Positions 1 through 6,827 of a stretch of 9,035 nucleotides of DNA are shown in pieces (the stretch's first letter is position 1; each line of letters begins with the position of its first letter). This stretch comes from Rhizobium sp. LCM 4573 (GTDB lineage Bacteria > Pseudomonadota > Alphaproteobacteria > Rhizobiales > Rhizobiaceae). Made by a program: the position numbers and the translations under genes. Where the stretch lies: NCBI RefSeq assembly GCF_001854865.1, contig NZ_MDDW01000002.1, forward strand, positions 284,299 through 293,333. The letters run 5' to 3'. The notes below the pieces were generated by a model. That model made no database searches and was not told the origin of the DNA. It was given only the letters and a program-made list of their open reading frames with translations.

Positions 1-101
1 TTGCGGATGAAGCTGCGGACGCGCGAACGGCGAGTCTTGTTGACTGCGGTACGGCGAGCGATCTTGCGGGTCGCCTTTTTCGCCGAAGTTGTATTGGCCA
101 T
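1..101 (-). CDS. rpsT: 30S ribosomal protein S20, 5' part (cut by the window edge)
   Basis: This is the N-terminal 33 codons of ribosomal protein S20, a small basic protein that binds 16S rRNA in the 30S subunit. The reverse strand starts at ATG (99-101 on the plus strand) and reads [20 protein letters not shown], then a run very rich in Arg and Lys; the opening MANxxSAKKxxR is the family signature. The gene continues past position 1, so about 50 residues are missing. A purine-rich ribosome site (GAGAGG, complement 108-113) lies at a normal distance from the start. The gene runs in the same direction as mutM but has its own strong promoter in the 227-nt gap between them. In rhizobia, from memory, rpsT lies close to dnaA, which would be outside this window. 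Identity is secure. Confidence 0.95.
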   Translation of the reverse strand, partial: MANTTSAKKATRKIARRTAVNKTRRSRVRSFIR

Positions 102-225
102 CTCATGCCTCTCTACGAATTCGAACCAAACTCCACCGTCGCCGCGCCGGTCTCGCGACCTCATCTTCAGCAATTCGGGAGCAATAGAGGAAGCCGTCCA
201 ATGGCTTTCCCAACTGTGGGCGGGC

Positions 226-254
226 ATATAACCGGAATGGGCCTGCCAGTCAAC
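226..254 (-). promoter_or_regulatory. Predicted sigma-70 type promoter of rpsT
   Basis: On the minus strand GTTGAC (complement 249-254) is followed after exactly 17 nt by TTATAT (complement 226-231). Each hexamer matches 5 of 6 positions of the rhizobial housekeeping consensus as I know it (CTTGAC, 17 bp, CTATAT). Transcription would start near 219 and leave a leader of about 118 nt before the rpsT ATG. This is the best promoter match I found in the intergenic gaps. It implies that rpsT is transcribed independently of mutM. The prediction rests on sequence only. Confidence 0.7.
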
Positions 255-328
255 GCGCAATTTCTCTCGCCAAGACAGGAAGATGCCGGTTTTACGGGCC
301 TAGGATCGGCGGTGTCCGTCGGCGCCGG

Positions 329-1219
329 TCATTTCTGGCAGGTCGGGCAATAGAATGTCGAACGGCCGGCCTGGGTGATGCGGGCGATCGTGCCGCCGCA
401 GCCGGGCGTGCGGCAGGCTTCGCCTTCCCTGTCGTAGACCGAAAATGAATGCTGGAAATAGCCGAGCGACCCGTCGGTCCGGATATGGTCGCGCAGGGAG
501 GAGCCGCCGGCGGCGACGGCATCGGCGATCACGGCGCGGATCGCCTCCGTCAGGTGGACCAACTCCTTCTTCGGCCGGCCGGTCTTCGTGACCACCGTCC
601 TGGCGGCACGCTTCGGGGAAAGATGCGCCCGCCAGAGCGCCTCGCACACATATATATTGCCGAGCCCGGCAATCACCGTCTGGTCGAGAAGCGCGCCCTT
701 CAAGGGCTGGGCCTTGCCGGAGAAGCGCGCCGCGAGATACTCGGCATCGAGCGTGTTGCCGGTGGGTTCCGGCCCCAGTTCGGCAAAGGCCGGATAAAGA
801 TCGAGTTCGCTGCGCTTCCAGAGGTGCATGAAGCCGAAACGGCGCGGGTCATTATAAATGACCTGGGCCGGACCTTTCGCGCCCTCCAGATGGAAGATCA
901 CGTGGTCGTGCTTCCCATCCTTCGAGCGGGGATGGTGAAATTCCCCCTGGACGGCTTCCTGCCGCCCCTCCGATATCCTGAACGATCCCGACATGCCGAG
1001 ATGGGAAATGATCGTCAGATCGTCCTCCAGATCGATGAGCAGATATTTCGCCCGGCGCCCGAGCGCGACGATCCGCCGCCCCCCGACCGCTTCGGCGAAA
1101 TTTTCCGGCAAGGGAAAGCGCAGATCGGGCCTTCTAAGCTCGAGACGCTCGATCCGAGCCCCTTCCATGGCCGGCTGCAAGCCGCGCCGGACGGTTTCCA
1201 CCTCTGGCAATTCAGGCAT
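329..1219 (-). CDS. mutM: Formamidopyrimidine-DNA glycosylase (Fpg/MutM)
   Basis: Bifunctional DNA repair enzyme that excises 8-oxoguanine and ring-opened purines and cuts the abasic strand by beta/delta elimination. The 296-residue protein begins [14 protein letters not shown]: Pro2, exposed after Met removal, is the catalytic nucleophile and Glu3 its partner. Other family residues visible are Lys58, Met76 in HLGMSG, the NDPRRFG motif (123-129, intercalating Arg/Phe), Asn188 in GLGNIY, and Arg286 just before the last zinc cysteines. The C-terminal zinc finger uses Cys269, Cys274, Cys291 and Cys294; the first pair is spaced C-x4-C rather than the C-x2-C of E. coli, a form I associate with alphaproteobacteria. 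The protein is longer than E. coli MutM (269 aa), partly through an insert around residues 90-105. The start is fixed by the MPELPE motif; a modest AGGA site lies 4 nt upstream. It diverges from ubiE across 147 nt. Complete and apparently functional. Confidence 0.97.
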   Translation of the reverse strand: MPELPEVETVRRGLQPAMEGARIERLELRRPDLRFPLPENFAEAVGGRRIVALGRRAKYLLIDLEDDLTIISHLGMSGSFRISEGRQEAVQGEFHHPRSKDGKHDHVIFHLEGAKGPAQVIYNDPRRFGFMHLWKRSELDLYPAFAELGPEPTGNTLDAEYLAARFSGKAQPLKGALLDQTVIAGLGNIYVCEALWRAHLSPKRAARTVVTKTGRPKKELVHLTEAIRAVIADAVAAGGSSLRDHIRTDGSLGYFQHSFSVYDREGEACRTPGCGGTIARITQAGRSTFYCPTCQK

Positions 1220-1366
1220 GATTTCCTAACTTCCCGTTCCAACGGCCAGGTTCCTGATCTATAGAACCGCTGGCCCGCATTCTCCTTGAAGACGCGCGGC
1301 ACAGATAGCGTGCCCGATGCGATTTCGCTATGGTCGCGACCAAATGATGAGCATGGAGTTCTTCCG

Positions 1367-2143
1367 ATGACCGAAGCCCGCACCAGTGGCGATGGCAGCA
1401 TGGCAACATCCTACGGCTTCCGCGAAGTTGCGGACGGCGAAAAGCAGGGTCTCGTCAACGACGTCTTCCACAAGGTGGCCAAGCGCTACGACATCATGAA
1501 CGACATGATGTCGGCGGGCATGCACCGGATCTGGAAAGATGCGATGATCAATGCGCTCAACCCACGCAAGGATCCTTCCTACAAGGTGCTCGACGTGGCC
1601 GGCGGCACCGGCGACATCGCCTTCCGGATCGTGGAGGCATCGGGCCGCAAGGCGCATGCGACCGTGCTCGACATCAACGGTTCGATGCTGGGCGTCGGCG
1701 CCGAGCGGGCCGCCAAGCGGAAGCTTTCCGACAATCTCACCTTCGTGGAGGCGAATGCCGAGGACCTGCCGTTCGAGGCAAACACCTTCGATGCCTATAC
1801 GATCGCATTCGGCATCCGCAACGTGCCGCATATCGACGTGGCGTTGAAGGAGGCCTATCGCGTGCTGAAGCGCGGCGGGCGGCTGTTGGTGCTGGAGTTT
1901 TCCGAAGTGGAGATGCCGCTTCTGGAACGCTTCTACGACCAGTGGTCGTTCAAGGCCATTCCGCAGATCGGCAGGCTGGTGACCGGCGATGCCGAACCCT
2001 ACCAGTATCTGGTGGAATCGATCCGCAAATTCCCCAATCAGGAGAATTTCGCCACCATGATCCGTGCGGCGGGCTTCTCGCGCGTGACCTATACGAACTA
2101 TTCCGGAGGGATCGCCGCCCTGCATTCCGGATGGAAGCTCTGA
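1367..2143 (+). CDS. ubiE: Ubiquinone/menaquinone C-methyltransferase UbiE
   Basis: SAM-dependent methyltransferase that adds the C-methyl group to the benzoquinol ring in ubiquinone synthesis (2-methoxy-6-polyprenyl-1,4-benzoquinol methylation). The product is 258 aa, the size I remember for rhizobial UbiE. Visible motifs are [14 protein letters not shown] (33-46), the SAM-binding glycine loop [10 protein letters not shown] (74-83), the acidic end of the second strand at LDINGSM (101-107), AFGIRN (147-152), and the C-terminal [14 protein letters not shown] (244-257), typical of UbiE/COQ5. I chose ATG 1367 because GGAG (1355-1358) lies 8 nt upstream and the N-terminus then matches rhizobial homologues; the frame stays open upstream to a TTG at 1286, but that extension has no family match. 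It lies 41 nt before ubiB, probably in one transcript. I could not identify a convincing promoter in the 147-nt gap upstream. Confidence 0.96.
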   Translation: MTEARTSGDGSMATSYGFREVADGEKQGLVNDVFHKVAKRYDIMNDMMSAGMHRIWKDAMINALNPRKDPSYKVLDVAGGTGDIAFRIVEASGRKAHATVLDINGSMLGVGAERAAKRKLSDNLTFVEANAEDLPFEANTFDAYTIAFGIRNVPHIDVALKEAYRVLKRGGRLLVLEFSEVEMPLLERFYDQWSFKAIPQIGRLVTGDAEPYQYLVESIRKFPNQENFATMIRAAGFSRVTYTNYSGGIAALHSGWKL

Positions 2144-2184
2144 TCGATGCAGAGCGGATCCGTAAAGAAGCATAAGGGCGTATC

Positions 2185-3747
2185 ATGACTACGGTTGGCG
2201 CCTATTTCCGCCTGGCCCGTGTGGCCTGGGTCCTGGTGCGCGAAGGCGTGGTCTCGGCTCTGCCGACGCGGGACCTGCCGCCCTCGATAGGCCTCGTCAA
2301 ATCGCTGGTCGAACCGTTTGCCCGTTTCCGCTCCAAGCAGCAGGCGCGCAGCATAAGGCTGACCCGCGCCGTGGACAGGCTCGGACCTTCCTATGTGAAG
2401 ATCGGCCAGTTCCTGGCCACGCGCCCGGATGTGGTGGGCGTCGACTGGGCGGTGGATCTCGCTCTTCTCCAGGATCGCATGGCCTTCTTCCCGACTGAAA
2501 CTGCCGAAGCTGCGATCGAAGCCTCGCTCGGCCGGCCGGTGGGAGATCTCTATTCCGATTTCGGCGAACCCATCGCCGCCGCCTCCATCGCGCAGGTTCA
2601 TCCGGCGATGGTGGGAGACAGGAAGGTCGCCGTGAAGGTGGTGCGGCCGGGCGTGCGCCAGCGCTTCGCGCACGATATCGAAAGCATGTATCTCCTGGCG
2701 CGCATGCAGGAGCGCCTCATGCCTTCCAGCCGCCGGCTGAGGCCGGTGGAGGTGACGCGGACGCTGGAACAAACGACCAAGGTGGAGATGGACCTGCGCC
2801 TCGAGGCCGCGGCCCTTTCCGAGATCGCCGAAAACACCAAGAACGATCCGGGCTTCCGGGTGCCGACGGTCGATTGGGAGCGCACCGGCCGCGACGTGGT
2901 GACCATGGAGTGGATCGACGGCATCAAGATGTCGAACATCGATGAGCTTCGCGCCGCCGGACACGATCTCGACCGGCTCGCAGAAACGCTCATCCAGTCC
3001 TTCCTGCGTCATACGCTGCGCGACGGCTTCTTCCATGCCGACATGCATCCCGGCAACCTCTTCGTCGATCCGGCGGGAACGATCGTGGCCGTCGACATGG
3101 GCATCGTCGGACGCCTCGGCAAAAAGGAACGGCGCTTTCTCGCCGAAATTCTCTACGGCTTCATCACCCGGGACTATATGCGGGTGGCGGAAGTGCATTT
3201 CGAGGCGGGCTACGTACCGGCCCATCACGACGTATCGAGTTTCGCCCAGGCGATACGTGCGATCGGCGAGCCGATCCACGGCCAGCCGGCCGAGACGATC
3301 TCCATGGCGCGGCTCTTGGCGCTGCTTTTCGAGGTGACCGACCTCTTCGAGATGCAGACCCGGCCGGAACTCATCCTGCTGCAGAAGACCATGGTGGTGG
3401 TGGAAGGCGTTTCGCGCATTCTCAATCCCCGCTTCAACATGTGGAAGGCATCCGAGCCGGTGGTCGGCGAATGGATACGCGACAATCTCGGCCCGAAACG
3501 GGTCATGTCGGACCTTCGCGACGGGGTGAAGGCGGCGGTGAAACTCGCCGAAGCGCTGCCCGAAATCGCCGTCAGGACGGAGAAGTTCCACGAGGATATC
3601 ATGCACATGAGCGAGCACGGCCTGCGCTTCGATCCGGAAACGGCCGAAGCGATCGGCAAGGCGGAGGCACGCTATAGCCGCTCCGGGCGGGTCGCGCTCT
3701 GGATCATCGCGCTTTCGGCTCTCTATCTCGCCTTTTCGGTCGGCTGA
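2185..3747 (+). CDS. ubiB: UbiB/AarF/ABC1 family atypical kinase-like protein of ubiquinone synthesis
   Basis: Membrane-linked member of the UbiB (ABC1/ADCK/COQ8) protein-kinase-like family, needed for aerobic ubiquinone synthesis; it is thought to act as an ATPase that helps extract or organise lipid intermediates rather than as a classical kinase. Length is 520 aa. Visible family marks are the KxGQ motif KIGQ (72-75), the Ala-rich loop AAASIAQVH (131-139) replacing the glycine-rich loop, the strand Lys in VAVKVVRPG (Lys151), the ExD motif (Glu201, Asp203), the catalytic loop HADMHPGN (284-291, Asp286 and Asn291), and the metal-binding Asp304 in VDMG. A hydrophobic C-terminal stretch (about 503-519) is the expected membrane anchor. 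It follows ubiE by 41 nt on the same strand, a standard pairing. A small imperfect hairpin spans its stop codon. Complete, with no broken motif. Confidence 0.95.
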   Translation: MTTVGAYFRLARVAWVLVREGVVSALPTRDLPPSIGLVKSLVEPFARFRSKQQARSIRLTRAVDRLGPSYVKIGQFLATRPDVVGVDWAVDLALLQDRMAFFPTETAEAAIEASLGRPVGDLYSDFGEPIAAASIAQVHPAMVGDRKVAVKVVRPGVRQRFAHDIESMYLLARMQERLMPSSRRLRPVEVTRTLEQTTKVEMDLRLEAAALSEIAENTKNDPGFRVPTVDWERTGRDVVTMEWIDGIKMSNIDELRAAGHDLDRLAETLIQSFLRHTLRDGFFHADMHPGNLFVDPAGTIVAVDMGIVGRLGKKERRFLAEILYGFITRDYMRVAEVHFEAGYVPAHHDVSSFAQAIRAIGEPIHGQPAETISMARLLALLFEVTDLFEMQTRPELILLQKTMVVVEGVSRILNPRFNMWKASEPVVGEWIRDNLGPKRVMSDLRDGVKAAVKLAEALPEIAVRTEKFHEDIMHMSEHGLRFDPETAEAIGKAEARYSRSGRVALWIIALSALYLAFSVG

Positions 3748-3758
3748 GCCGGACCTTT
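3738..3758 (+). terminator. Possible weak terminator or attenuator hairpin over the ubiB stop
   Basis: GGTCGGC (3738-3744) can pair with GCCGGACC (3748-3755), giving a 7-bp GC-rich stem with a one-base bulge. The ubiB stop codon TGA forms the 3-nt loop, and only three T residues (3756-3758) follow. The T tract is too short for a strong intrinsic terminator, so read-through into the next gene is likely. It is the only hairpin I found between ubiB and the catabolic genes. A chance inverted repeat in GC-rich DNA is a real alternative. Confidence 0.28.
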
Positions 3759-3844
3759 CCGACCACGGCGACTTCCGCCAACCTCAGGATATTCCATTCG
3801 CCGGCCTCTCCGCTAATCTCCTAGGAGCAATCGAAGGAGACAGC
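3748..3844 (+). other. 97-nt gap between ubiB and the catabolic operon
   Basis: This gap joins the housekeeping block to the catabolic block. Apart from the 3' arm of the small hairpin at the ubiB stop and the AAGGAG ribosome site (3834-3839) it holds nothing I can name. No hexamer pair with a 16-18 nt spacer close to CTTGAC/CTATAT is present. No tRNA end, direct repeat or inverted repeat marks it as an insertion point. Either the operon is transcribed by read-through from ubiE-ubiB or its promoter needs an activator. Confidence 0.5.
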
Positions 3845-5425
3845 ATGCCGCAAACGAGAGCCGTGATCGAGCTGACAGGGCAACCGCTCGGTTTCGCCGA
3901 GCTCCTGCATATCGGAGAAGGACGCATCCGCCCCGTGGCCGAGCCGGCGGGGCTCGCGCGCGTGCAGGCCGCCCGCGACGTGGTAGACCGCGCGATCGCG
4001 CAGGGACAGCCCGTCTACGGCTCCACCACGGGCGTCGGCGCCATGAAGGACGTCGAGTGGTCGAGCCATGAGCTCGAGACCTTCAACCTCGGGCTGGTGC
4101 GCGCCCACCATTTCGGCACGGGCGTTCCCTTCCGGATCTCCGTGGTGCGCAATGCGATGGCGCTGCGCGTCAATACCGCGCTCACCGGCTATGTGGGCTG
4201 CTCGGTGGAGCTCGTGCATGCCTATCTCGACCTGCTCGAAGCCGACCTCATTCCGGTCGTGCGCCGCACGGGCTCGATCGGCTGCGCCGATATCGGCCTC
4301 ATGGGCCAGATCGGCGCCGTGCTGACCGGCGTGGGCGAGGCGATCTACAAGGGCCGGCGCCTGCCGGCAGCGCAAGCGTTCACCGAAGCCGGGCTGAAAC
4401 CTTTCCGCATGGCGCCGCGCGATAGCCTCGCTTCCCTCAGCATCAATGCCGTGAGCTTCGCGGCCGCGGCCGAAGCCACCCGCGGGGCCGCGGGCGCGAT
4501 CCGGACCCTGCTTGCCACCGGCATGACCGCGGCATGCGCGATGGGCGTCTCCCGCGATCCGTGGATCGCGGTCACCCATGTCGGCACGGCTCGCGAAGCA
4601 ATGATCGGCAATTGGCTCTGCACCGCCTCCGAAGAGTGCGACTGGCCGAGCGCAACGCATATCCAGGACCCCCTCAGCCTGCGCATGATCGCCCAGGTTC
4701 TCGGCGCGGTGTTCGAGAGCCTGCTGATGGCAGGGCACAAGATCCTGGCCGCCACTGGCCGCTCCGACGACAATCCGGTCATCGCGGAGGGCCGCGTGCT
4801 CACCTCCGGCGGCTCGCTGCCGCTGGACGTGACCGTGCTTCTCGAGGCGGCTTCAATCTGCATGGCGCATGCGGCCCGCAATGCCTTCAACCGCTGCGTC
4901 CTGCTCGGCAACGGCCAGCGGCGCGGCCTGCCGGTGAATCTCGTGCCGGAAGGTGCGATCGCCACCGGTTTCGGCCCGATCATCAAGCTTGCCGGCGAGA
5001 TCTTCTCGCGCGTGCTTTCCATGACCAATCCCGTATCGGCGCAATCGCTTGTCGTGGCGGGGGGCATGGAGGACGAGGCTGCCTTCCTGCCGCTGGTCAT
5101 CGAGCGCTTCGAACGGCAGGTGGAGGCGCTCAAGCGCCTTGCGGCGATCGAGGCCCTGCTCGCGGCGCAAGCCATGGATATGCACGGCGACCGCCCCGGC
5201 GGAGCAGTGCAACTGGTCTACGACGCCGTTCGCCGGCACGCGGAATACTATACGGTCGACCGGCCGCTTTCGGCGGAAGTGGAGGCGATTGAAGAAGAGC
5301 TTTCGTCGGAGGAATTTCTCACCCGGCTGATCGATGTTTCGCCGATCCATGCCATCGACGGCTTTTTCGCACTCGGCGGATTCGGCCGAAACGAAATGCG
5401 CCAGCCGCAACCGCTGAGGGCCTGA
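3845..5425 (+). CDS. MIO-less histidine ammonia-lyase superfamily protein, candidate ergothionase
   Basis: Member of the aromatic amino acid lyase fold (HAL/PAL/TAL, Pfam Lyase_aromatic), 526 aa, near the usual 510. Conserved landmarks are YGSTTGVG (58-65, HAL catalytic Tyr loop), Asn201, QDPLSLR (274-280, with Leu277 where HAL has Tyr), SDDNP (307-311), and MED (408-410) at the HAL NQED site. The triad that forms the MIO electrophile, Ala-Ser-Gly in HAL within GSVGASGDL, is Cys147-Ala148-Asp149 here (GSIGCADI, codons 4283-4291). The MIO cofactor therefore cannot form, and ordinary histidine deamination is unlikely. Ergothionase, which eliminates trimethylamine from ergothioneine to give thiourocanate, needs no MIO because its leaving group is already quaternary; to my knowledge it belongs to this fold. 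Hydantoin-type genes follow at once, which supports that role. ATG 3845 has AAGGAG 5 nt upstream; the stop is 19 nt before the next gene. Family is certain; substrate is inference. Other betaine-type imidazole substrates, such as S-methyl-ergothioneine, are possible. Confidence 0.88.
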   Translation: MPQTRAVIELTGQPLGFAELLHIGEGRIRPVAEPAGLARVQAARDVVDRAIAQGQPVYGSTTGVGAMKDVEWSSHELETFNLGLVRAHHFGTGVPFRISVVRNAMALRVNTALTGYVGCSVELVHAYLDLLEADLIPVVRRTGSIGCADIGLMGQIGAVLTGVGEAIYKGRRLPAAQAFTEAGLKPFRMAPRDSLASLSINAVSFAAAAEATRGAAGAIRTLLATGMTAACAMGVSRDPWIAVTHVGTAREAMIGNWLCTASEECDWPSATHIQDPLSLRMIAQVLGAVFESLLMAGHKILAATGRSDDNPVIAEGRVLTSGGSLPLDVTVLLEAASICMAHAARNAFNRCVLLGNGQRRGLPVNLVPEGAIATGFGPIIKLAGEIFSRVLSMTNPVSAQSLVVAGGMEDEAAFLPLVIERFERQVEALKRLAAIEALLAAQAMDMHGDRPGGAVQLVYDAVRRHAEYYTVDRPLSAEVEAIEEELSSEEFLTRLIDVSPIHAIDGFFALGGFGRNEMRQPQPLRA

Positions 5426-5444
5426 AGCGGAAAGGGAGAAGGAT

Positions 5445-6827
5445 ATGGCCGATTTCGATCTCGTGCTGCAGGGAACCGTGGTTCTTCCCGATCGGATCGT
5501 CGAAGCCGGCTATGTGGCGGTCCGCGACGACAAGGTGGCCCAGATCGGCATGGGGGTGCCGCCGGCTGCCCGCGACCGCCACCTGCTCGGCAGGGCGCTG
5601 ATCCTGCCCGGAGCGATCGACGCCCAGGTGCATTCGCTCTCGCAGAAGGACCAGGAGGATTTCATCTGGTCCACCCGCTCGGCGGCAGCGGGCGGCGTCA
5701 CCACGATCGTCGACATGCCCTATGACGAAGGCGATCTCGTCTGCTCCGCCGACGCCGTGAAGCGGAAGATCGCCCATGCCAGCGCGCAGGCCCGCGTCGA
5801 TTTCGCCCTTTACGGGACGATCGATCCCGAGGAAGGACCGGTCCGCATCCGGGAGATGGTGGAGGCGGGTGTCGCGGCCTTCAAATTCTCCACCTTCGGC
5901 ACCGATCCGAAGCGGTTTCCCCGTATTCCGCCTGCCCTGCTCGATGCCTGCTTCACGACGATCGCGCCAACGGGCCTGACGGCCGGCGTGCACAACGAGG
6001 ACGACGAAGCTGTGCGCGCCTATATGGCAACGGTGAAGGCAAGCGGGATCACCGACTGGCGGGCGCACGGCCTTTCCCGACCGCCGATTACCGAGCTTCT
6101 CGCCATGCACACCATTTTCGAAACGGGTGCCGAGACCGGCTGCCCGGCGCATGTGGTGCATTGTTCGCTGGGGCGCGGCTACGACATCGCAGCGGCTTAC
6201 CGGCGCGACGGGTTTGCGGCAACGGTGGAGTGCTGCATCCACTACCTGACGCTGGACGAGGAAAACGACGTACGGCGGCTGGGCGGCAAGGCAAAGATCA
6301 ATCCGCCCATCCGGCCCCGTGCCGAGGTGGAGACGCTGTGGCGCAAGATTTCGGAGGGCAAGGTCTGGCTGGTCTCCACGGACCATGTGAGCTGGTCGGA
6401 GAACCGCAAGACCGATCCCGACATGCTGAAGAACGCCTCCGGCGTGCCCGGATTGGAAGTGATGGTGCCGCTCTTCGTGAAGGGCGCGCTGGAACGCGGC
6501 ATTCCGCTCACCTGGGCGGCGAAGCTGATGGCCGAGAACCCGGCGAGGCACTTCCGCCTCGATCACGTGAAAGGGGCGCTCACCGTCGGGCGCGATGCGG
6601 ATATCGTCGTACTCCTGCCCAGGGAAAAGATTTATGATGCGGCGGCCAGCGGCAACAATGTCGTCGGATGGAGCCCCTATAACGGCATGGTCCTGCCCTG
6701 GACGGTTGCGGCAACCTATCTGCGCGGCAAGCTCGTCTGCGAGGACGGGAAGGTGCTCGCCGAACCCGGCAGCGGGCGTTTCCAGCGGCCGCCGCGCCAA
6801 CACATTCTGACAGGAGAAACAGCTTGA
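5445..6827 (+). CDS. Cyclic amidohydrolase (hydantoinase/dihydropyrimidinase/allantoinase family), candidate hydantoin-propionate hydrolase
   Basis: Metal-dependent amidohydrolase that would open a five-membered cyclic ureide such as a hydantoin to the N-carbamoyl amino acid; 460 aa, normal for the family. By alignment from memory to D-hydantoinase, five of six binuclear metal ligands are present: His63, the carboxylated Lys147 (AAFKFS), His183 (GVHNED), His239 (VVHCS) and Asp313 (STDHVS). The first ligand, normally the leading His of the HxH motif, is Gln61 (DAQVHS, codon 5625-5627). Also present are the PGAID strand (55-59), AAAGGVTTIVDMP (80-92), and a C-terminal small beta domain with GRDADIVVL (382-390) and SPYNGM (410-415). 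An AGGGAGAAGG-like ribosome site precedes ATG 5445. Its stop overlaps the next gene by 4 nt, so translation is probably coupled. In the proposed pathway it converts hydantoin-5-propionate to N-carbamoyl-glutamate. An allantoinase or general hydantoinase role remains possible; substrate specificity cannot be read from sequence. Confidence 0.85.
   Translation: MADFDLVLQGTVVLPDRIVEAGYVAVRDDKVAQIGMGVPPAARDRHLLGRALILPGAIDAQVHSLSQKDQEDFIWSTRSAAAGGVTTIVDMPYDEGDLVCSADAVKRKIAHASAQARVDFALYGTIDPEEGPVRIREMVEAGVAAFKFSTFGTDPKRFPRIPPALLDACFTTIAPTGLTAGVHNEDDEAVRAYMATVKASGITDWRAHGLSRPPITELLAMHTIFETGAETGCPAHVVHCSLGRGYDIAAAYRRDGFAATVECCIHYLTLDEENDVRRLGGKAKINPPIRPRAEVETLWRKISEGKVWLVSTDHVSWSENRKTDPDMLKNASGVPGLEVMVPLFVKGALERGIPLTWAAKLMAENPARHFRLDHVKGALTVGRDADIVVLLPREKIYDAAASGNNVVGWSPYNGMVLPWTVAATYLRGKLVCEDGKVLAEPGSGRFQRPPRQHILTGETA
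6824..6827 (+). promoter_or_regulatory. TTGA stop/start overlap coupling the two amidohydrolases
   Basis: The cyclic amidohydrolase ends with TGA at 6825-6827 and the carbamoylase begins with TTG at 6824-6826, sharing TTGA. A strong AGGAG lies 7 nt before the TTG, within the end of the upstream gene. This layout favours re-initiation by the same ribosome and roughly matched amounts of ring-opening and decarbamoylating enzyme. No ATG near this point fits the family's N-terminus better. Confidence 0.75.

Noticed and set aside
280..328. Terminator after mutM
   Set aside because: Only short, imperfect GC inverted repeats without a T tract on the minus strand; not enough to call.
1244..1262. CTATAG on the minus strand upstream of mutM as a -10 box
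   Set aside because: The hexamer is good but there is no acceptable -35 at 16-18 nt, so I did not list it as a promoter.
449..1264. 271-codon plus-strand frame opposite mutM
   Set aside because: mutM is complete with every catalytic residue; the opposite frame has no ribosome site or family features.
1286..1366. Upstream extension of ubiE to a TTG start, 27 extra residues
   Set aside because: No ribosome site fits that start, the added residues do not match the family, and ATG 1367 with GGAG gives the usual 258-aa protein.
2098..3618. 506-codon open frame on the minus strand opposite ubiB
   Set aside because: It is antisense to a complete UbiB with all motifs intact, is rich in His, Arg and Gly as GC-rich shadow frames are, and matches no family I know.
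3821..4738. 305-codon open frame on the minus strand opposite the lyase
   Set aside because: Antisense to a well-supported gene, composition of a shadow frame, no recognisable domain.
3845..5425. Calling the lyase an ordinary histidine ammonia-lyase (hutH)
   Set aside because: The MIO-forming Ala-Ser-Gly triad is Cys-Ala-Asp, HAL Tyr of QDPYSLR is Leu, and no hutU/hutI/hutG genes are next to it; hydantoin-type genes follow instead.
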